Shown here piece after piece: positions 15,644-24,737 of a DNA stretch of 57,348 bases. Position 1 is the first letter of the stretch, and the number at the start of each line of letters is the position of its first letter. Position numbers and translations under genes: made by a program. Origin of the DNA: JBKBKN01 sp046294625 (GTDB lineage Bacteria; Bacteroidota; Bacteroidia; M30B66); the NCBI GenBank assembly GCA_046294625.1, contig JBKBKN010000021.1, positions 1 to 57,348 on the forward strand. The letters run 5' to 3'. The notes beneath the pieces are model-generated. The model did not search any database. It worked only from the letters and a program-made list of their open reading frames with translations, and had not been told where the DNA came from.

Positions 15644-17959
15644 ATGAAGAAACTTCTAAGATTATTCGCTGCAGGGGTTATCATTCTTTCTGCAGCAGGC
15701 ATAAAAAGCCAAAGTACCACCAACGCTACCGTCAGAGGATTTGTTTACAACAAGAAGAATGGTGAACCTGCCATTTTTACCAATGTATTGCTCAAGGGCA
15801 CCACTAACGGAGCCTCAACAGATGTGAATGGATATTATTCTATCACGCGTATTCCGCCGGGAAACTACACCATCACGATTGTTGCCTTGGGTTTTGATAC
15901 TTTGCAGGAGCAAATCAGTTTAAGTGCAGGTCAAATTCTGAATAAGAATCTGTATATAAAAGAAAAAAGCATTGAATTAAAGACCTTTGAAATTAGTGCT
16001 GAAAAAGATGAAGAACGCACGCAGGTAAGAACTTCGGTGCAAACACTCACCCCAAAGGAAATCAATAAATTGCCTACTGTAGGTGCCGAACCGGATCTTG
16101 CTCAATATTTACAAGTACTACCGGGTGTTACTTTCACTGGCGATCAGGGTGGTCAATTGTTTATCAGAGGCGGTTCTCCTGTTCAAAACAAAGTACTGTT
16201 AGATGGTATGATTGTTTACAATCCTTTTCACTCCATTGGCTTGTTTTCAGTATTCGATACAGACATTATTCGAAATGCAGAAGTTTATACGGGTGGCTTT
16301 GGTGCGGAATTTGGTGGCAGAATTTCTTCCATTATGAAAATCACGTCCAAAGATGGCGACCGTAAACGTCATGGAGGAAAGGTTTCTGTGAGTCCTTTCG
16401 TATCGAAACTCAATTTAGAAGGTCCCATTAAACGTCAAAAAGAAGGAGCTGCAGGCAGTATTTCCTATGTACTCAGTGGCCGAACATCGTATCTTGAGCA
16501 AACATCTAAAGTGCTTTACCCCTATGCAGATACTGCAGGTTTACCCTTTAATTTTACCGATCTCTATGGCAAAATTTCTTTCAATGGCGACAATGGCAGT
16601 AAGCTGAACATTTCAGGTTTTAATTTTACAGACAATGTTACTTATAGAAGTCTGCAAGATTTAAGTTGGAGAAATACCGGTTTTGGAACCAATTTCATTC
16701 TCATTCCGGGTAACTCACCTGTATTGCTCGAAGGGGTATTTAGCTACTCAGATTATGGTATCACCTTGAATGAGGTATCCCGCCCAAGCCGGTCGAGTGA
16801 TATTGCCGGATTTAATTTTGGTTTGAATTTTAAATACTTCATTGGAAAAAATGAGCTTACATATGGTTTCGAAGCCATTGGATTTCGCACTCAATTTAGA
16901 TTCTTCAATGAGTTGAATAGATTGATTTCTATTGATCAGAACACAACCGAGTTGAATGGATTCGTTAAATACCGCATTAATGCAGGTAAGTTTGTTTTTG
17001 AACCCAGTTTCAGGGTTCAATATTATGCTTCGCTCGCCGAGGTTTCTCCAGAACCAAGAATTGGTGGAAAATATAATGTTACAGACAATTTCCGAGTGAA
17101 AGCAGCTGCCGGGCTATACAGTCAAAACCTAATTGCTGCAGTTTCCGATCGCGATGTGGTGAACCTGTTTTATGGTTTCCTTGCTGCTCCCGACAACCTG
17201 CCAAGCACGTTCGATGGAGAGCCATTAAGACATAACCTGCAAAAAGCTACCCACTTAATTGGTGGATTTGAATTGGATCTTTCTCGCAATATTTCGTTGA
17301 ATGCCGAAGTTTATCAGATCAACTTCAATCAATTGACCAATATCAACAGAAATAAAATTTTCGAAGACATCCCCGCATATTTTAATAAGCCGGATATTCT
17401 CAAAAAAGATTTTATAATCGAAACAGGAATTGCGCGCGGATTTGATCTCGTAATGAAGTATGACTACAAGCGTTTTTACTTCTGGACCGTTTACTCACTT
17501 CTTTCTGTAACTCGCTTCGACGGAGTGCAGGAATACCGACCGCATTTCGATCGCCGTCACAATGTGAATTTAGTTGCCTCATATCAATTTGGCAAAGGCT
17601 ACAATTGGGAATTTAACGTGCGCTGGAACTATGGCTCCGGATTCCCATTCACACAAACACAAGGCTTCTACGAAAACCCAACCTTTGCTAACAACCTTAT
17701 GTCCGACTATTCCACAAGCAATGGCACCCTGGGTATAGAGTTTGCCAATCTCAATCAAGGTCGCTTACCTGACTATCATCGCTTAGATATCAACCTGAAG
17801 CGTACAGTTGCTGTAGGAACAAATGCTATTCTGGAATTAACAGCCGGAGCAACCAACGCTTACAATCGCCAAAACATCTTTTTCTTCGACCGAGTTAAGT
17901 TTGAACGCATCGATCAGTTGCCTATTTTACCTTCAGTGGGAGCTAATCTGAAGTTTTGA
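15644..17959 (+). CDS. TonB-dependent receptor with carboxypeptidase-like regulatory domain
   Basis: The 771-residue protein has a signal peptide (about 1-22) and a CarboxypepD_reg-like beta-sandwich (residues 27-110: TVRGFVYNKKNGEPAIFTNVLLKGT). A plug domain follows (about 120-230: PDLAQYLQVLPGVTFTGDQGGQLFIRGG), then a 22-strand-type outer membrane barrel ending in FDRVKFERIDQLPILPSVGANLKF. It imports a ligand across the outer membrane using TonB energy. There is no SusD partner next to it, so it is not a typical SusCD glycan importer; a siderophore, vitamin or peptide are possibilities, and the sequence does not decide. It is a single-gene unit with its own promoter-like sequence. Confidence 0.93.
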   Translation: MKKLLRLFAAGVIILSAAGIKSQSTTNATVRGFVYNKKNGEPAIFTNVLLKGTTNGASTDVNGYYSITRIPPGNYTITIVALGFDTLQEQISLSAGQILNKNLYIKEKSIELKTFEISAEKDEERTQVRTSVQTLTPKEINKLPTVGAEPDLAQYLQVLPGVTFTGDQGGQLFIRGGSPVQNKVLLDGMIVYNPFHSIGLFSVFDTDIIRNAEVYTGGFGAEFGGRISSIMKITSKDGDRKRHGGKVSVSPFVSKLNLEGPIKRQKEGAAGSISYVLSGRTSYLEQTSKVLYPYADTAGLPFNFTDLYGKISFNGDNGSKLNISGFNFTDNVTYRSLQDLSWRNTGFGTNFILIPGNSPVLLEGVFSYSDYGITLNEVSRPSRSSDIAGFNFGLNFKYFIGKNELTYGFEAIGFRTQFRFFNELNRLISIDQNTTELNGFVKYRINAGKFVFEPSFRVQYYASLAEVSPEPRIGGKYNVTDNFRVKAAAGLYSQNLIAAVSDRDVVNLFYGFLAAPDNLPSTFDGEPLRHNLQKATHLIGGFELDLSRNISLNAEVYQINFNQLTNINRNKIFEDIPAYFNKPDILKKDFIIETGIARGFDLVMKYDYKRFYFWTVYSLLSVTRFDGVQEYRPHFDRRHNVNLVASYQFGKGYNWEFNVRWNYGSGFPFTQTQGFYENPTFANNLMSDYSTSNGTLGIEFANLNQGRLPDYHRLDINLKRTVAVGTNAILELTAGATNAYNRQNIFFFDRVKFERIDQLPILPSVGANLKF

Positions 17960-18067
17960 TGCGATAATTCACTTTTGTTGGGAGAAATCTTATAGGACTC
18001 CTCTGCATGCTATGACTGAGATTAAGGCCATAATAAGCCACCATGTCGGATGAAATGAAATTAGCCC

Positions 18068-18075
18068 TATCTTTG
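18068..18075 (+). promoter_or_regulatory. Bacteroidota -7 box (TATCTTTG) before the helicase leader
   Basis: TATCTTTG matches TAnnTTTG exactly. A start near 18082 would give the helicase mRNA a leader of about 145 bases, containing the structured element at 18100-18172. No TTG is seen at the expected upstream distance. Confidence 0.5.
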
Positions 18076-18099
18076 CCCCGTCAAAAAAGGAGAGAGAGA

Positions 18100-18180
18100 C
18101 AGGATTGCTCTTCGCGACTATCTCGCCACTTGTCCGGCGAGTCTTGATGTCCATCGGTAAGAATCAGTCCTGAATTTTTT
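18100..18180 (+). ncRNA. Structured 5' leader of the DEAD-box helicase mRNA (putative)
   Basis: A closing helix CAGGATT (18100-18106) with AGTCCTG (18166-18172, one T-G pair) encloses a GC-rich hairpin CTCGCC (18122-18127)/GGCGAG (18136-18141). The closing helix is followed directly by AATTTTTT (18173-18180), like an intrinsic terminator. Helicases of this type are often cold-regulated through long leaders, so an attenuator or thermosensor is a plausible reading. I do not recognise a named RNA family. Confidence 0.5.
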
Positions 18181-18227
18181 AAAAAGGATTTTTGATTCGT
18201 ACTAATTTATCTAATTATTAAAATTAC

Positions 18228-20027
18228 ATGCTAACATTTTCAGAAGCCGGGCTAAGACCCGAGATTCTAAGTGCTGTGGAAGAACTTGGATTTGTTCAAC
18301 CTACGCCCGTACAGGCACAAACTCTACCTGTATTGCTCAATCAATCAACCGATATGCTTGCACTGGCGCAAACAGGTACCGGTAAAACAGCTGCATTTGG
18401 TTTGCCATTGTTGCAAACCATTCAGCCATTTACTAACCATCCGCAGGCATTAATTCTTAGCCCTACCAGAGAACTGTGTATGCAAATTGCTCGCGATTTG
18501 GAAAACTTTTCCAAACATCTCAAAGGAATTAGTATCACTGCCGTGTATGGCGGAAGCAGTATACAAACACAAATGCGAAAAATAAAAGAGGGTACTTCCG
18601 TGATTGTAGCAACTCCCGGTCGTCTTTGCGATTTACTCGACCGTAAGGCTATAAAACTCAATGATGTGCAAATCGTAGTGCTTGACGAAGCAGACGAAAT
18701 GCTAAGCATGGGCTTCAAAGATGATTTGGACAAAATTCTAGAAACTACACCTACAGATAAAAACACCTGGCTTTTTTCTGCTACCATGCCGCCGGAAATC
18801 TCCGAAATTGCTAAAAACTTTATGAGCGATCCGGTTCAAATTGCTGTAGGCAAGAAAAATAGCAGTGCCGAACGCATCGATCATTATTATCACTTGGTAA
18901 ATGCATCAAATAGATATGATGCTCTGAAACGAGTAGTAGATTTCTATCCCGGCATTTATGGGATGGTGTTTTGTCGCACCAAACTTGAAACGCAGGAAGT
19001 TGCAGATAACCTCATACGCGATGGATACAGTGCCGATGCGCTGCATGGGGACTTATCTCAAGCTCAGCGAGATCATGTGATGAAAAAATTCCGTAATCGC
19101 GCCATTCAAATGCTTGTGGCTACAGATGTGGCTGCTCGTGGTATTGATGTGAACAATATCACCCATGTGATTCACTACAATTTGCCGGATGACATCGAAA
19201 GCTATACTCACCGAAGTGGGCGCACAGCACGAGCCGGAAAATCTGGCATTTCCATTGCGATTATCAGCAAAAAAGATTTATCGAAAATTCCTCAGATTGA
19301 GAAAAAAATCGGCAAATCAATTGAGTATAAAAAGATCCCTGGAGCCTTCGAAGTATGTCGCCAGCAATTGATTCATTTGTCAGACAAGGCACATGATGTA
19401 GAAATAAATCCAGATATTTTGCCTTATATGCCGGATATGCTGCGCAAGTTTGAAGATTTATCAAAAGAAGACTTGATTCAACGTTTCTTGTCTGTCGAGT
19501 TTAATCGATTCTTAGACTATTACAAAAATGCGCCTGAATTAAATATTGATCCACGCGGTATAAAAGCCAGTGGCGGACGACCTGAACATGGCGTGGAAAT
19601 GGTTCGCTATTTTGCCAATATAGGTGAAATGGACGGCTTAGATAAATCAGGCATGGTTCGCTTGATTTGCGACACCACCGGACTCAGCAATTCGCAAGTC
19701 GGAAAAATTGAATTGCACCGCAGCTTTTCATTTTTCGAAGTGCCCGTCCAATTCGCTTCCCTAACCGAAAAAAAGTTTTCCAACACGACCTTCGGGCGAA
19801 GAGCCATTAGCATTGAAGTTTCTGATAAAAAACACGGTCACTCAGGTAACAGTGGTGGTGGTCAACGACGCGGAGACCGTAGGTTTTCTGACAAAAAATT
19901 TTCCGATAAAAAGCACGGTAAATCTTCAAATGAGCGCATGGCCAAAGTCAGTCACTCACGAGATGAAGGCTTCAGAGCTATGGCCAAATCAAGCGAACGT
20001 AACCGCAAAAGCAAAAAACTATATTAA
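18228..20027 (+). CDS. DEAD-box ATP-dependent RNA helicase with DbpA-type C-terminal RNA-binding domain
   Basis: The 599-residue protein has all helicase motifs: Q motif (FVQPTPVQAQ), motif I AQTGTGKT (47-54), Ia PTREL, Ib TPGR, DEAD (153-156), SAT (184-186) and the motif VI string HRSGRTARAGKSG. Residues about 460-545 form the RRM-like DbpA domain (RYFANIGEMDGLDKSGMVR, IELHRSFSFFEVP). A basic, low-complexity tail with repeated SDKK(F/H) units follows. Such helicases act in ribosome assembly and cold adaptation (DeaD/CsdA, DbpA). The domain mix is closest to the DeaD group. The long leader upstream suggests control at RNA level. Confidence 0.95.
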   Translation: MLTFSEAGLRPEILSAVEELGFVQPTPVQAQTLPVLLNQSTDMLALAQTGTGKTAAFGLPLLQTIQPFTNHPQALILSPTRELCMQIARDLENFSKHLKGISITAVYGGSSIQTQMRKIKEGTSVIVATPGRLCDLLDRKAIKLNDVQIVVLDEADEMLSMGFKDDLDKILETTPTDKNTWLFSATMPPEISEIAKNFMSDPVQIAVGKKNSSAERIDHYYHLVNASNRYDALKRVVDFYPGIYGMVFCRTKLETQEVADNLIRDGYSADALHGDLSQAQRDHVMKKFRNRAIQMLVATDVAARGIDVNNITHVIHYNLPDDIESYTHRSGRTARAGKSGISIAIISKKDLSKIPQIEKKIGKSIEYKKIPGAFEVCRQQLIHLSDKAHDVEINPDILPYMPDMLRKFEDLSKEDLIQRFLSVEFNRFLDYYKNAPELNIDPRGIKASGGRPEHGVEMVRYFANIGEMDGLDKSGMVRLICDTTGLSNSQVGKIELHRSFSFFEVPVQFASLTEKKFSNTTFGRRAISIEVSDKKHGHSGNSGGGQRRGDRRFSDKKFSDKKHGKSSNERMAKVSHSRDEGFRAMAKSSERNRKSKKLY

Positions 20028-20199
20028 ACAATATGTTTTCCTCTTAATTCAATAACAGATAGGGGATTAGGTGATAAAACCGCTCGTTGACATCGAATGA
20101 ACAAATGCTCAGGTGAGCAAATTCGATTTAAGCTTTCAAAGCTCATTTGTCAATCAAGCAGATACACTTTAATATCTGCCTAAGTTTGAAAAGATTGAA

Positions 20200-21774
20200 T
20201 TAGCTTGTGTGCAATGTTGATAAATCTTGCTGTACTGATTTAAATTTCAATTCATATAAATCATGTCTTCGATCTTTGAGTGTGCGCACACTACCTTGTT
20301 CGTGCAATTCTTTCAATAGGCTTAAATCTACATCCGCAATCAATGTCATTTCAGTGTTTGGAGTAGTTTCAGCGATGATGGCATTGTTAGGAAACATAAA
20401 ATCTGATGGTGAAAAAACAGCCGATTGCGCATACTGAATGTCCATATTCTTTACCTTAGGCAAATTACCAATGCACCCTGCTATTGCTACATAGCATTCG
20501 TTTTCTATCGCTCTGGCTTGAGAGCAGCGCCTTACGCGATTATACCCAGTTTGCGTATCAGTAAGAAATGGAACAAAAAGTATTTCCATACCCTGGTTTG
20601 CCAACAAACGCGACAATTCCGGAAATTCGCTATCATAACAAATAAGAATACCAATTTTTCCCCGATCAGTTTCAAAAACCTTAATCGTGTCGCCACCTAT
20701 CATTCCCCAGTAGGTCGATTCATTGGGGGTGATGTGAATTTTGGTTTGTTCATCCCAAGTGCCATCGCGACGACAAAGATAAGAAATATTATAAAGTTTC
20801 TCATCCACATAATAGGGCATGCTCCCACATATTATATTAATGTTATAGGCCACTGCAAGATTCAAAAAGCGATTTCGAAATTCCTCAGTGTAGGTTGAAA
20901 GTTTCCGTATGGCTTCAGACTCACTCAAATGGTTGTAGCTTTCCATCAATGGAGCATTGAATAGCTCGGGAAATAATATGAAATCTGATTTATATCCGCT
21001 TACCGCATCGACAAAAAACTCAATTTGATCAAACATGGCATCTACATTGGCCGTATTGCGCATCTGCCACTGCACTACCCCTATTCTAACCACACTAGAC
21101 CTACCGATCAGATTGGGTTTTTCTTCATAATATACATTTATCCACTCGATGAGTGTGGCAAATGACTTTGATTCGTTGTCATATGGCAGATAGTTGTCTA
21201 ATATTTTTCTGACGTGAAAATCGTTGGAGATTTGAAAAGTAAGAATAGGGTCAAAGATTTCTTTTTGTTTAACCTTTGCAATGTATTGCACCGGGCTCAA
21301 CTCATTATGATATTCTTTGTAACCCGGAATTCTACCCCCGGCTACTATAGAACGTAAATTTAGATTCTCACACAATTGTTTTCGCGCATCATACAATCTA
21401 CGTCCAAGCCTGAGTCCTTGATAATCAGGATTTACAAATAAGTCGATACCATAAAGTACATCACCATTTGGATTGTGTGTGTTGAAAGAATAGTTGCCCG
21501 TAATTTGTTCATAGGTGTGGTTATCGCCATAATTACTGTACTGAACAATCAGCGCCAGAGCGCATGCCACCACTTTACCATTTACTTCGATACACAACTG
21601 CCCTTCGGGAAACTTCTGTAATAAAATTGCGATTTTGTCTTTTTTCCATACTCCACCTCCCATGCCGGAATATGCCTTTTGCATGGAAGCCACCAAATCA
21701 TCATAATCTTCAAATTTTAACTGTCGCAATTGTATCATCATGTCTGATGAGTGGCTATCGTGATAAGTATCCAT
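20200..21774 (-). CDS. GNAT acetyltransferase - nitrilase (carbon-nitrogen hydrolase) fusion
   Basis: The 524-residue protein joins two enzymes. Residues 1-200 are a GNAT N-acetyltransferase (acetyl-CoA loop in NPDYQGLRLGRRLYDARKQL). Residues 225-490 are a nitrilase-superfamily amidase with the Glu-Lys-Cys triad visible in ILFPELFNAP, TKIHITPNE and GILICYDSEFPE. The same fusion is found in other bacteria and is a known family, but its substrate is not settled; an amide or N-acyl compound handled by both halves is an inference. It is cytoplasmic. The 341-base upstream region carries a candidate promoter, and the gene stands alone between the helicase and dapD. Confidence 0.92.
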   Translation of the reverse strand: MDTYHDSHSSDMMIQLRQLKFEDYDDLVASMQKAYSGMGGGVWKKDKIAILLQKFPEGQLCIEVNGKVVACALALIVQYSNYGDNHTYEQITGNYSFNTHNPNGDVLYGIDLFVNPDYQGLRLGRRLYDARKQLCENLNLRSIVAGGRIPGYKEYHNELSPVQYIAKVKQKEIFDPILTFQISNDFHVRKILDNYLPYDNESKSFATLIEWINVYYEEKPNLIGRSSVVRIGVVQWQMRNTANVDAMFDQIEFFVDAVSGYKSDFILFPELFNAPLMESYNHLSESEAIRKLSTYTEEFRNRFLNLAVAYNINIICGSMPYYVDEKLYNISYLCRRDGTWDEQTKIHITPNESTYWGMIGGDTIKVFETDRGKIGILICYDSEFPELSRLLANQGMEILFVPFLTDTQTGYNRVRRCSQARAIENECYVAIAGCIGNLPKVKNMDIQYAQSAVFSPSDFMFPNNAIIAETTPNTEMTLIADVDLSLLKELHEQGSVRTLKDRRHDLYELKFKSVQQDLSTLHTS

Positions 21775-22115
21775 AAATATTATTTTTTTAAAGTTTTACT
21801 ATGATTCTTTGATGGCTGAAACTCCTGAGAAAGTACAAATTGCAAAAGGGACAATAGCTTAGAAAATCGCGTTTTGCAGTGAACCGGTCAAAGCAGACTA
21901 TGGAACTTCAATGAATCCCAAATAAAAGTACAAATAAAGTGCAAACTTAGGTGGACGATATGTTAAAATTCACAAACAATTACCATCCGCTCAAATTGTA
22001 GGGCTCTTATCAGCCTGGTCAAAAAAACATTAGCTTCATTCGATGTACCGAATCAGCAGCAAAGATTGGAAACCGATAATGAGCATTACCATCTATTTAT
22101 TTAACTTGCGACACT
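21775..22115. other. Divergent intergenic region between the GNAT-nitrilase gene and dapD
   Basis: This 341-base region holds the upstream sequences of two divergent genes. Besides the leftward promoter candidate at 21942-21975 I find no convincing rightward TAnnTTTG box, no RNA gene and no repeat. Confidence 0.6.
21942..21975 (-). promoter_or_regulatory. Candidate promoter of the GNAT-nitrilase gene (TTG-N23-TAAGTTTG)
   Basis: On the minus strand TAAGTTTG (21942-21949) matches TAnnTTTG, with TTG (21973-21975) 23 bases upstream. The implied leader is about 160 bases, which is long for a simple promoter. Confidence 0.35.
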
Positions 22116-22931
22116 ATGCAAACACTAAAAGATATTATTGAAAAAGCTTGGGATAATAGGGGATTACTTCAAGAGCCCGAAGTTCAAAAGTGTATCCGCG
22201 AGGTGATTGATCTGCTTGACCAAGGGGAATTGCGGGTGGCTAGCCCTACTGCTCAAGGATGGGAAGTGAACCAATGGGTGAAAAAGGCCGTGGTATTGTA
22301 CTTCCCTATTCAGAAAATGCAAACAGTGGAGTTAGGGCCATTCGAGTTTCATGATAAAATGTTTCTCAAAAGAGGATACGCTTCGATGGGAGTGCGGGTG
22401 GTTCCACATGCCATTGCGCGGTATGGCAGTTTTCTAGCCAAAAATGTAATTATGATGCCTTCGTATGTTAACATCGGCGCTTATGTGGATGAAGGTACCA
22501 TGGTAGATACTTGGGCCACTGTTGGGTCATGTGCACAAATTGGCAAGCATGTGCACTTGAGTGGAGGTGTTGGCATAGGCGGTGTATTGGAGCCTTTGCA
22601 GGCTTCGCCTGTAATCGTAGAGGATGGCTGCTTTATTGGTTCGCGCTGCATAGCGGTGGAAGGCGCCCATATAGCAAAGGAAGCTGTTTTGGGGGCTAAT
22701 GTGGTAATCACCGGGAGCACTAAAGTAATTGATGTGACTGGTACAGAGCCTAAAGAATATAGAGGGTATGTACCTCCGCGTTCGGTAGTAATACCCGGCA
22801 GTTACACCAAAAAATTTCCATCCGGCGAATATCAAGTTCCCTGCGCACTAATTATAGGCAAGCGCAAAGAATCAACTGACTTAAAAACATCGCTAAATGA
22901 TGCCTTGCGCACGCATGAAGTAGCCGTGTAA
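22116..22931 (+). CDS. dapD: 2,3,4,5-tetrahydropyridine-2,6-dicarboxylate N-succinyltransferase
   Basis: The 271-residue enzyme transfers succinyl from succinyl-CoA to tetrahydrodipicolinate in the succinylase branch of lysine and diaminopimelate synthesis. The N-terminal helical domain (residues 1-95) is followed by a left-handed beta helix of hexapeptide repeats (KNVIMMPSYVNIGAYVDEG, TWATVGSCAQIGKHVHLSG, VIVEDGCFIGSRCIAVEGA). The C-terminal part contains GYVPPRSVVIPGS. The length is normal. It presumably forms a cytoplasmic trimer. The glycosyltransferase gene begins 9 bases later, so the two may be cotranscribed although their roles differ. Confidence 0.96.
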   Translation: MQTLKDIIEKAWDNRGLLQEPEVQKCIREVIDLLDQGELRVASPTAQGWEVNQWVKKAVVLYFPIQKMQTVELGPFEFHDKMFLKRGYASMGVRVVPHAIARYGSFLAKNVIMMPSYVNIGAYVDEGTMVDTWATVGSCAQIGKHVHLSGGVGIGGVLEPLQASPVIVEDGCFIGSRCIAVEGAHIAKEAVLGANVVITGSTKVIDVTGTEPKEYRGYVPPRSVVIPGSYTKKFPSGEYQVPCALIIGKRKESTDLKTSLNDALRTHEVAV

Positions 22932-22940
22932 TCGGACTGA

Positions 22941-23921
22941 ATGAATCGCATACTTGTCATACAAACCGCTTTCATCGGCGATGTGATTTTGGCCACCGCG
23001 CTGTTGGAAAAACTCCATCAGCATTACCCCAATGCCAAATTAGATATTTTGCTGCGTAAGGGTAATGAAAGTTTGTTTGTCGGTCATCCATTCATCAACG
23101 AATGCCTAATCTGGGATAAACAAAACAATAAGTACAAAAACCTGCTGCAATGCATCCGAAAAGTTCGTCTTGCTAAGTATGATGTGGTGGTCAATTGTCA
23201 ACGCTATGCTGCTTCAGGATTAATTGCCGGTCTGTCCAGTGCAAAAAAAATCATTGGCTTTTCAAAAAATCCACTTTCATTTTTATTTGATATCAAAATC
23301 AAACACGAAATAGGAAATGGTCAGCATGAGATTGAACGTAATCAAATGTTGATTGCCGATTTGACCGACCCTAAAGCATCGAAGCCCAAACTATACCCTC
23401 GTATTATTCAACTTCCGGAAAAACCCTATGTATGTGTTGCTCCCGCTTCGGTTTGGGCAACCAAGCAGCTTCCGGTGAAACAGTGGATTACCTTATGTCA
23501 AAATATCCCAGAAAAATTCAACATCGTATTTCTAGGTGGCAATTCTGACCAAAAGCTAATTGGACAGCTTATAGCGCAATTGCCCCATTCGAAACGCTTG
23601 ATTAACCGTTGTGGAACGTTGAACTTATTAGAATCAGCAGTTGTGATGCAGCATGCCGACATGAATTATGTGAATGATTCTGCCCCATTGCATTTGGCAT
23701 CGGCAGTAAACGCTCCCGTTTGTGCATTTTTCTGCAGCACCATTCCTGAATTTGGTTTTGGCCCCTTGTCTGATAAACAGTTTATCATTCAAGCGAAGGA
23801 AAAACTTGACTGTCGCCCGTGCGGCTTGCACGGTAAAAAAACATGCCCTGAAGGACATTTCAAATGTGGAAGTAATATTGACGTAAAACAAGCAACGAAC
23901 CTATTACTTGGTCCAGTTTAA
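22941..23921 (+). CDS. Glycosyltransferase family 9 (heptosyltransferase-like)
   Basis: The 326-residue protein starts MNRILVIQTAFIGDVILATALLEKL, the GT9 N-terminal motif. The nucleotide-sugar domain begins around residue 150 (YVCVAPASVWATKQLPVKQW), with FLGGNSDQ and NDSAPLHLASAVNAPVCAFF. The C-terminal end carries a cysteine cluster (CRPCGLHGKKTC then C), which is frequent in Bacteroidota members and may bind metal. GT9 enzymes add heptose or similar sugars to lipopolysaccharide cores at the inner membrane; the exact sugar is not readable. Its 3' end overlaps the convergent IMPase gene by 18 bases. Confidence 0.9.
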   Translation: MNRILVIQTAFIGDVILATALLEKLHQHYPNAKLDILLRKGNESLFVGHPFINECLIWDKQNNKYKNLLQCIRKVRLAKYDVVVNCQRYAASGLIAGLSSAKKIIGFSKNPLSFLFDIKIKHEIGNGQHEIERNQMLIADLTDPKASKPKLYPRIIQLPEKPYVCVAPASVWATKQLPVKQWITLCQNIPEKFNIVFLGGNSDQKLIGQLIAQLPHSKRLINRCGTLNLLESAVVMQHADMNYVNDSAPLHLASAVNAPVCAFFCSTIPEFGFGPLSDKQFIIQAKEKLDCRPCGLHGKKTCPEGHFKCGSNIDVKQATNLLLGPV

Positions 23922-24737
23922 TTCATCCACTTTTAGCTTTTCTTGTATAGCCATCATCAATTCTGCATGAATGTGTTTGTTGGTGGAAACCAACTGTCGG
24001 CCAAAAATAAAATCGTCATCACCTTTGAAATCGCTTGTTTTTCCTCCGGCTTGCTCAACAATGAATACGCCCGCAGCTACATCCCAAGGACTTAAGCCAT
24101 ATTCGTAAAATGCTTCAAAACGACCACAAGCTACATAAGCCAAATCAATAGCTGCTGAACCTAAGCGACGAACACCGTGAGAGTTTTTCAGAAAGTGCTT
24201 GAAGAGTTCCATCCAATCGTCCAACATATCGCCAAGTCGATAAGGGAATCCAGTCACCAAAAGACTGTCAGCCAACTGTTTTCTGTCAGACACATGAATA
24301 GGATTCCCATTTAGACGTGCGCCCAATCCTTCGGTAGCATAAAAACACTCATCGCGAGAGATTTCATAAATTACCCCTAAAACGATCTTCCTATTGATCA
24401 TCAATGCCACAGAAATACTAAACAAGGGTATGCCATGAATAAAATTGGTGGTGCCATCAATGGGATCGATGATCCAAATCATCTGTTCATCTTGTTCGGC
24501 ACGTTTCACCGTGTTTTCTTCAGTGATAAAAAATGAACCCGGCAGTAAAGCACTTAGTTCTGTTACGAGCAAAGTCTCAGATGCTTTATCAACATAAGTC
24601 ACAAAATCATTTGTTCCCTTTGCTTCAATGCTACTTTGGGTCAGTCTTTTTTGCTCTAAGGCGATGAACTTTCCTACCTCACGGCACACACGACAAACAT
24701 CTTCGCATAATTGATCAAGATTAACTGATAATTCCAT
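23904..24737 (-). CDS. Inositol monophosphatase family protein
   Basis: The 277-residue protein carries both IMPase signatures: WIIDPIDGTTNFIHGIP (metal-binding Asp, Asp and Thr) and the late LSPWDVAAGVFIVEQAGG. An early glutamate of the metal site is in FITEENT. It is a magnesium-dependent, lithium-sensitive-type phosphatase. In bacteria the substrate may be inositol phosphate, 3'(2')-phosphoadenosine phosphate or another sugar phosphate; SuhB/CysQ roles cannot be separated here. The start ATG at 24737 lies 17 bases inside the end of lgt, so the two are probably coupled. No sulfur-assimilation genes are nearby. Confidence 0.92.
   Translation of the reverse strand: MELSVNLDQLCEDVCRVCREVGKFIALEQKRLTQSSIEAKGTNDFVTYVDKASETLLVTELSALLPGSFFITEENTVKRAEQDEQMIWIIDPIDGTTNFIHGIPLFSISVALMINRKIVLGVIYEISRDECFYATEGLGARLNGNPIHVSDRKQLADSLLVTGFPYRLGDMLDDWMELFKHFLKNSHGVRRLGSAAIDLAYVACGRFEAFYEYGLSPWDVAAGVFIVEQAGGKTSDFKGDDDFIFGRQLVSTNKHIHAELMMAIQEKLKVDELNWTK

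Noticed and set aside
16748..17020. 90-residue antisense ORF in the TonB receptor gene
   Set aside because: No start context or domain; the sense strand is a continuous barrel.
20425..20898. 157-residue plus-strand ORF inside the GNAT-nitrilase gene
   Set aside because: Antisense to the nitrilase catalytic domain, with no own domain or start signal.
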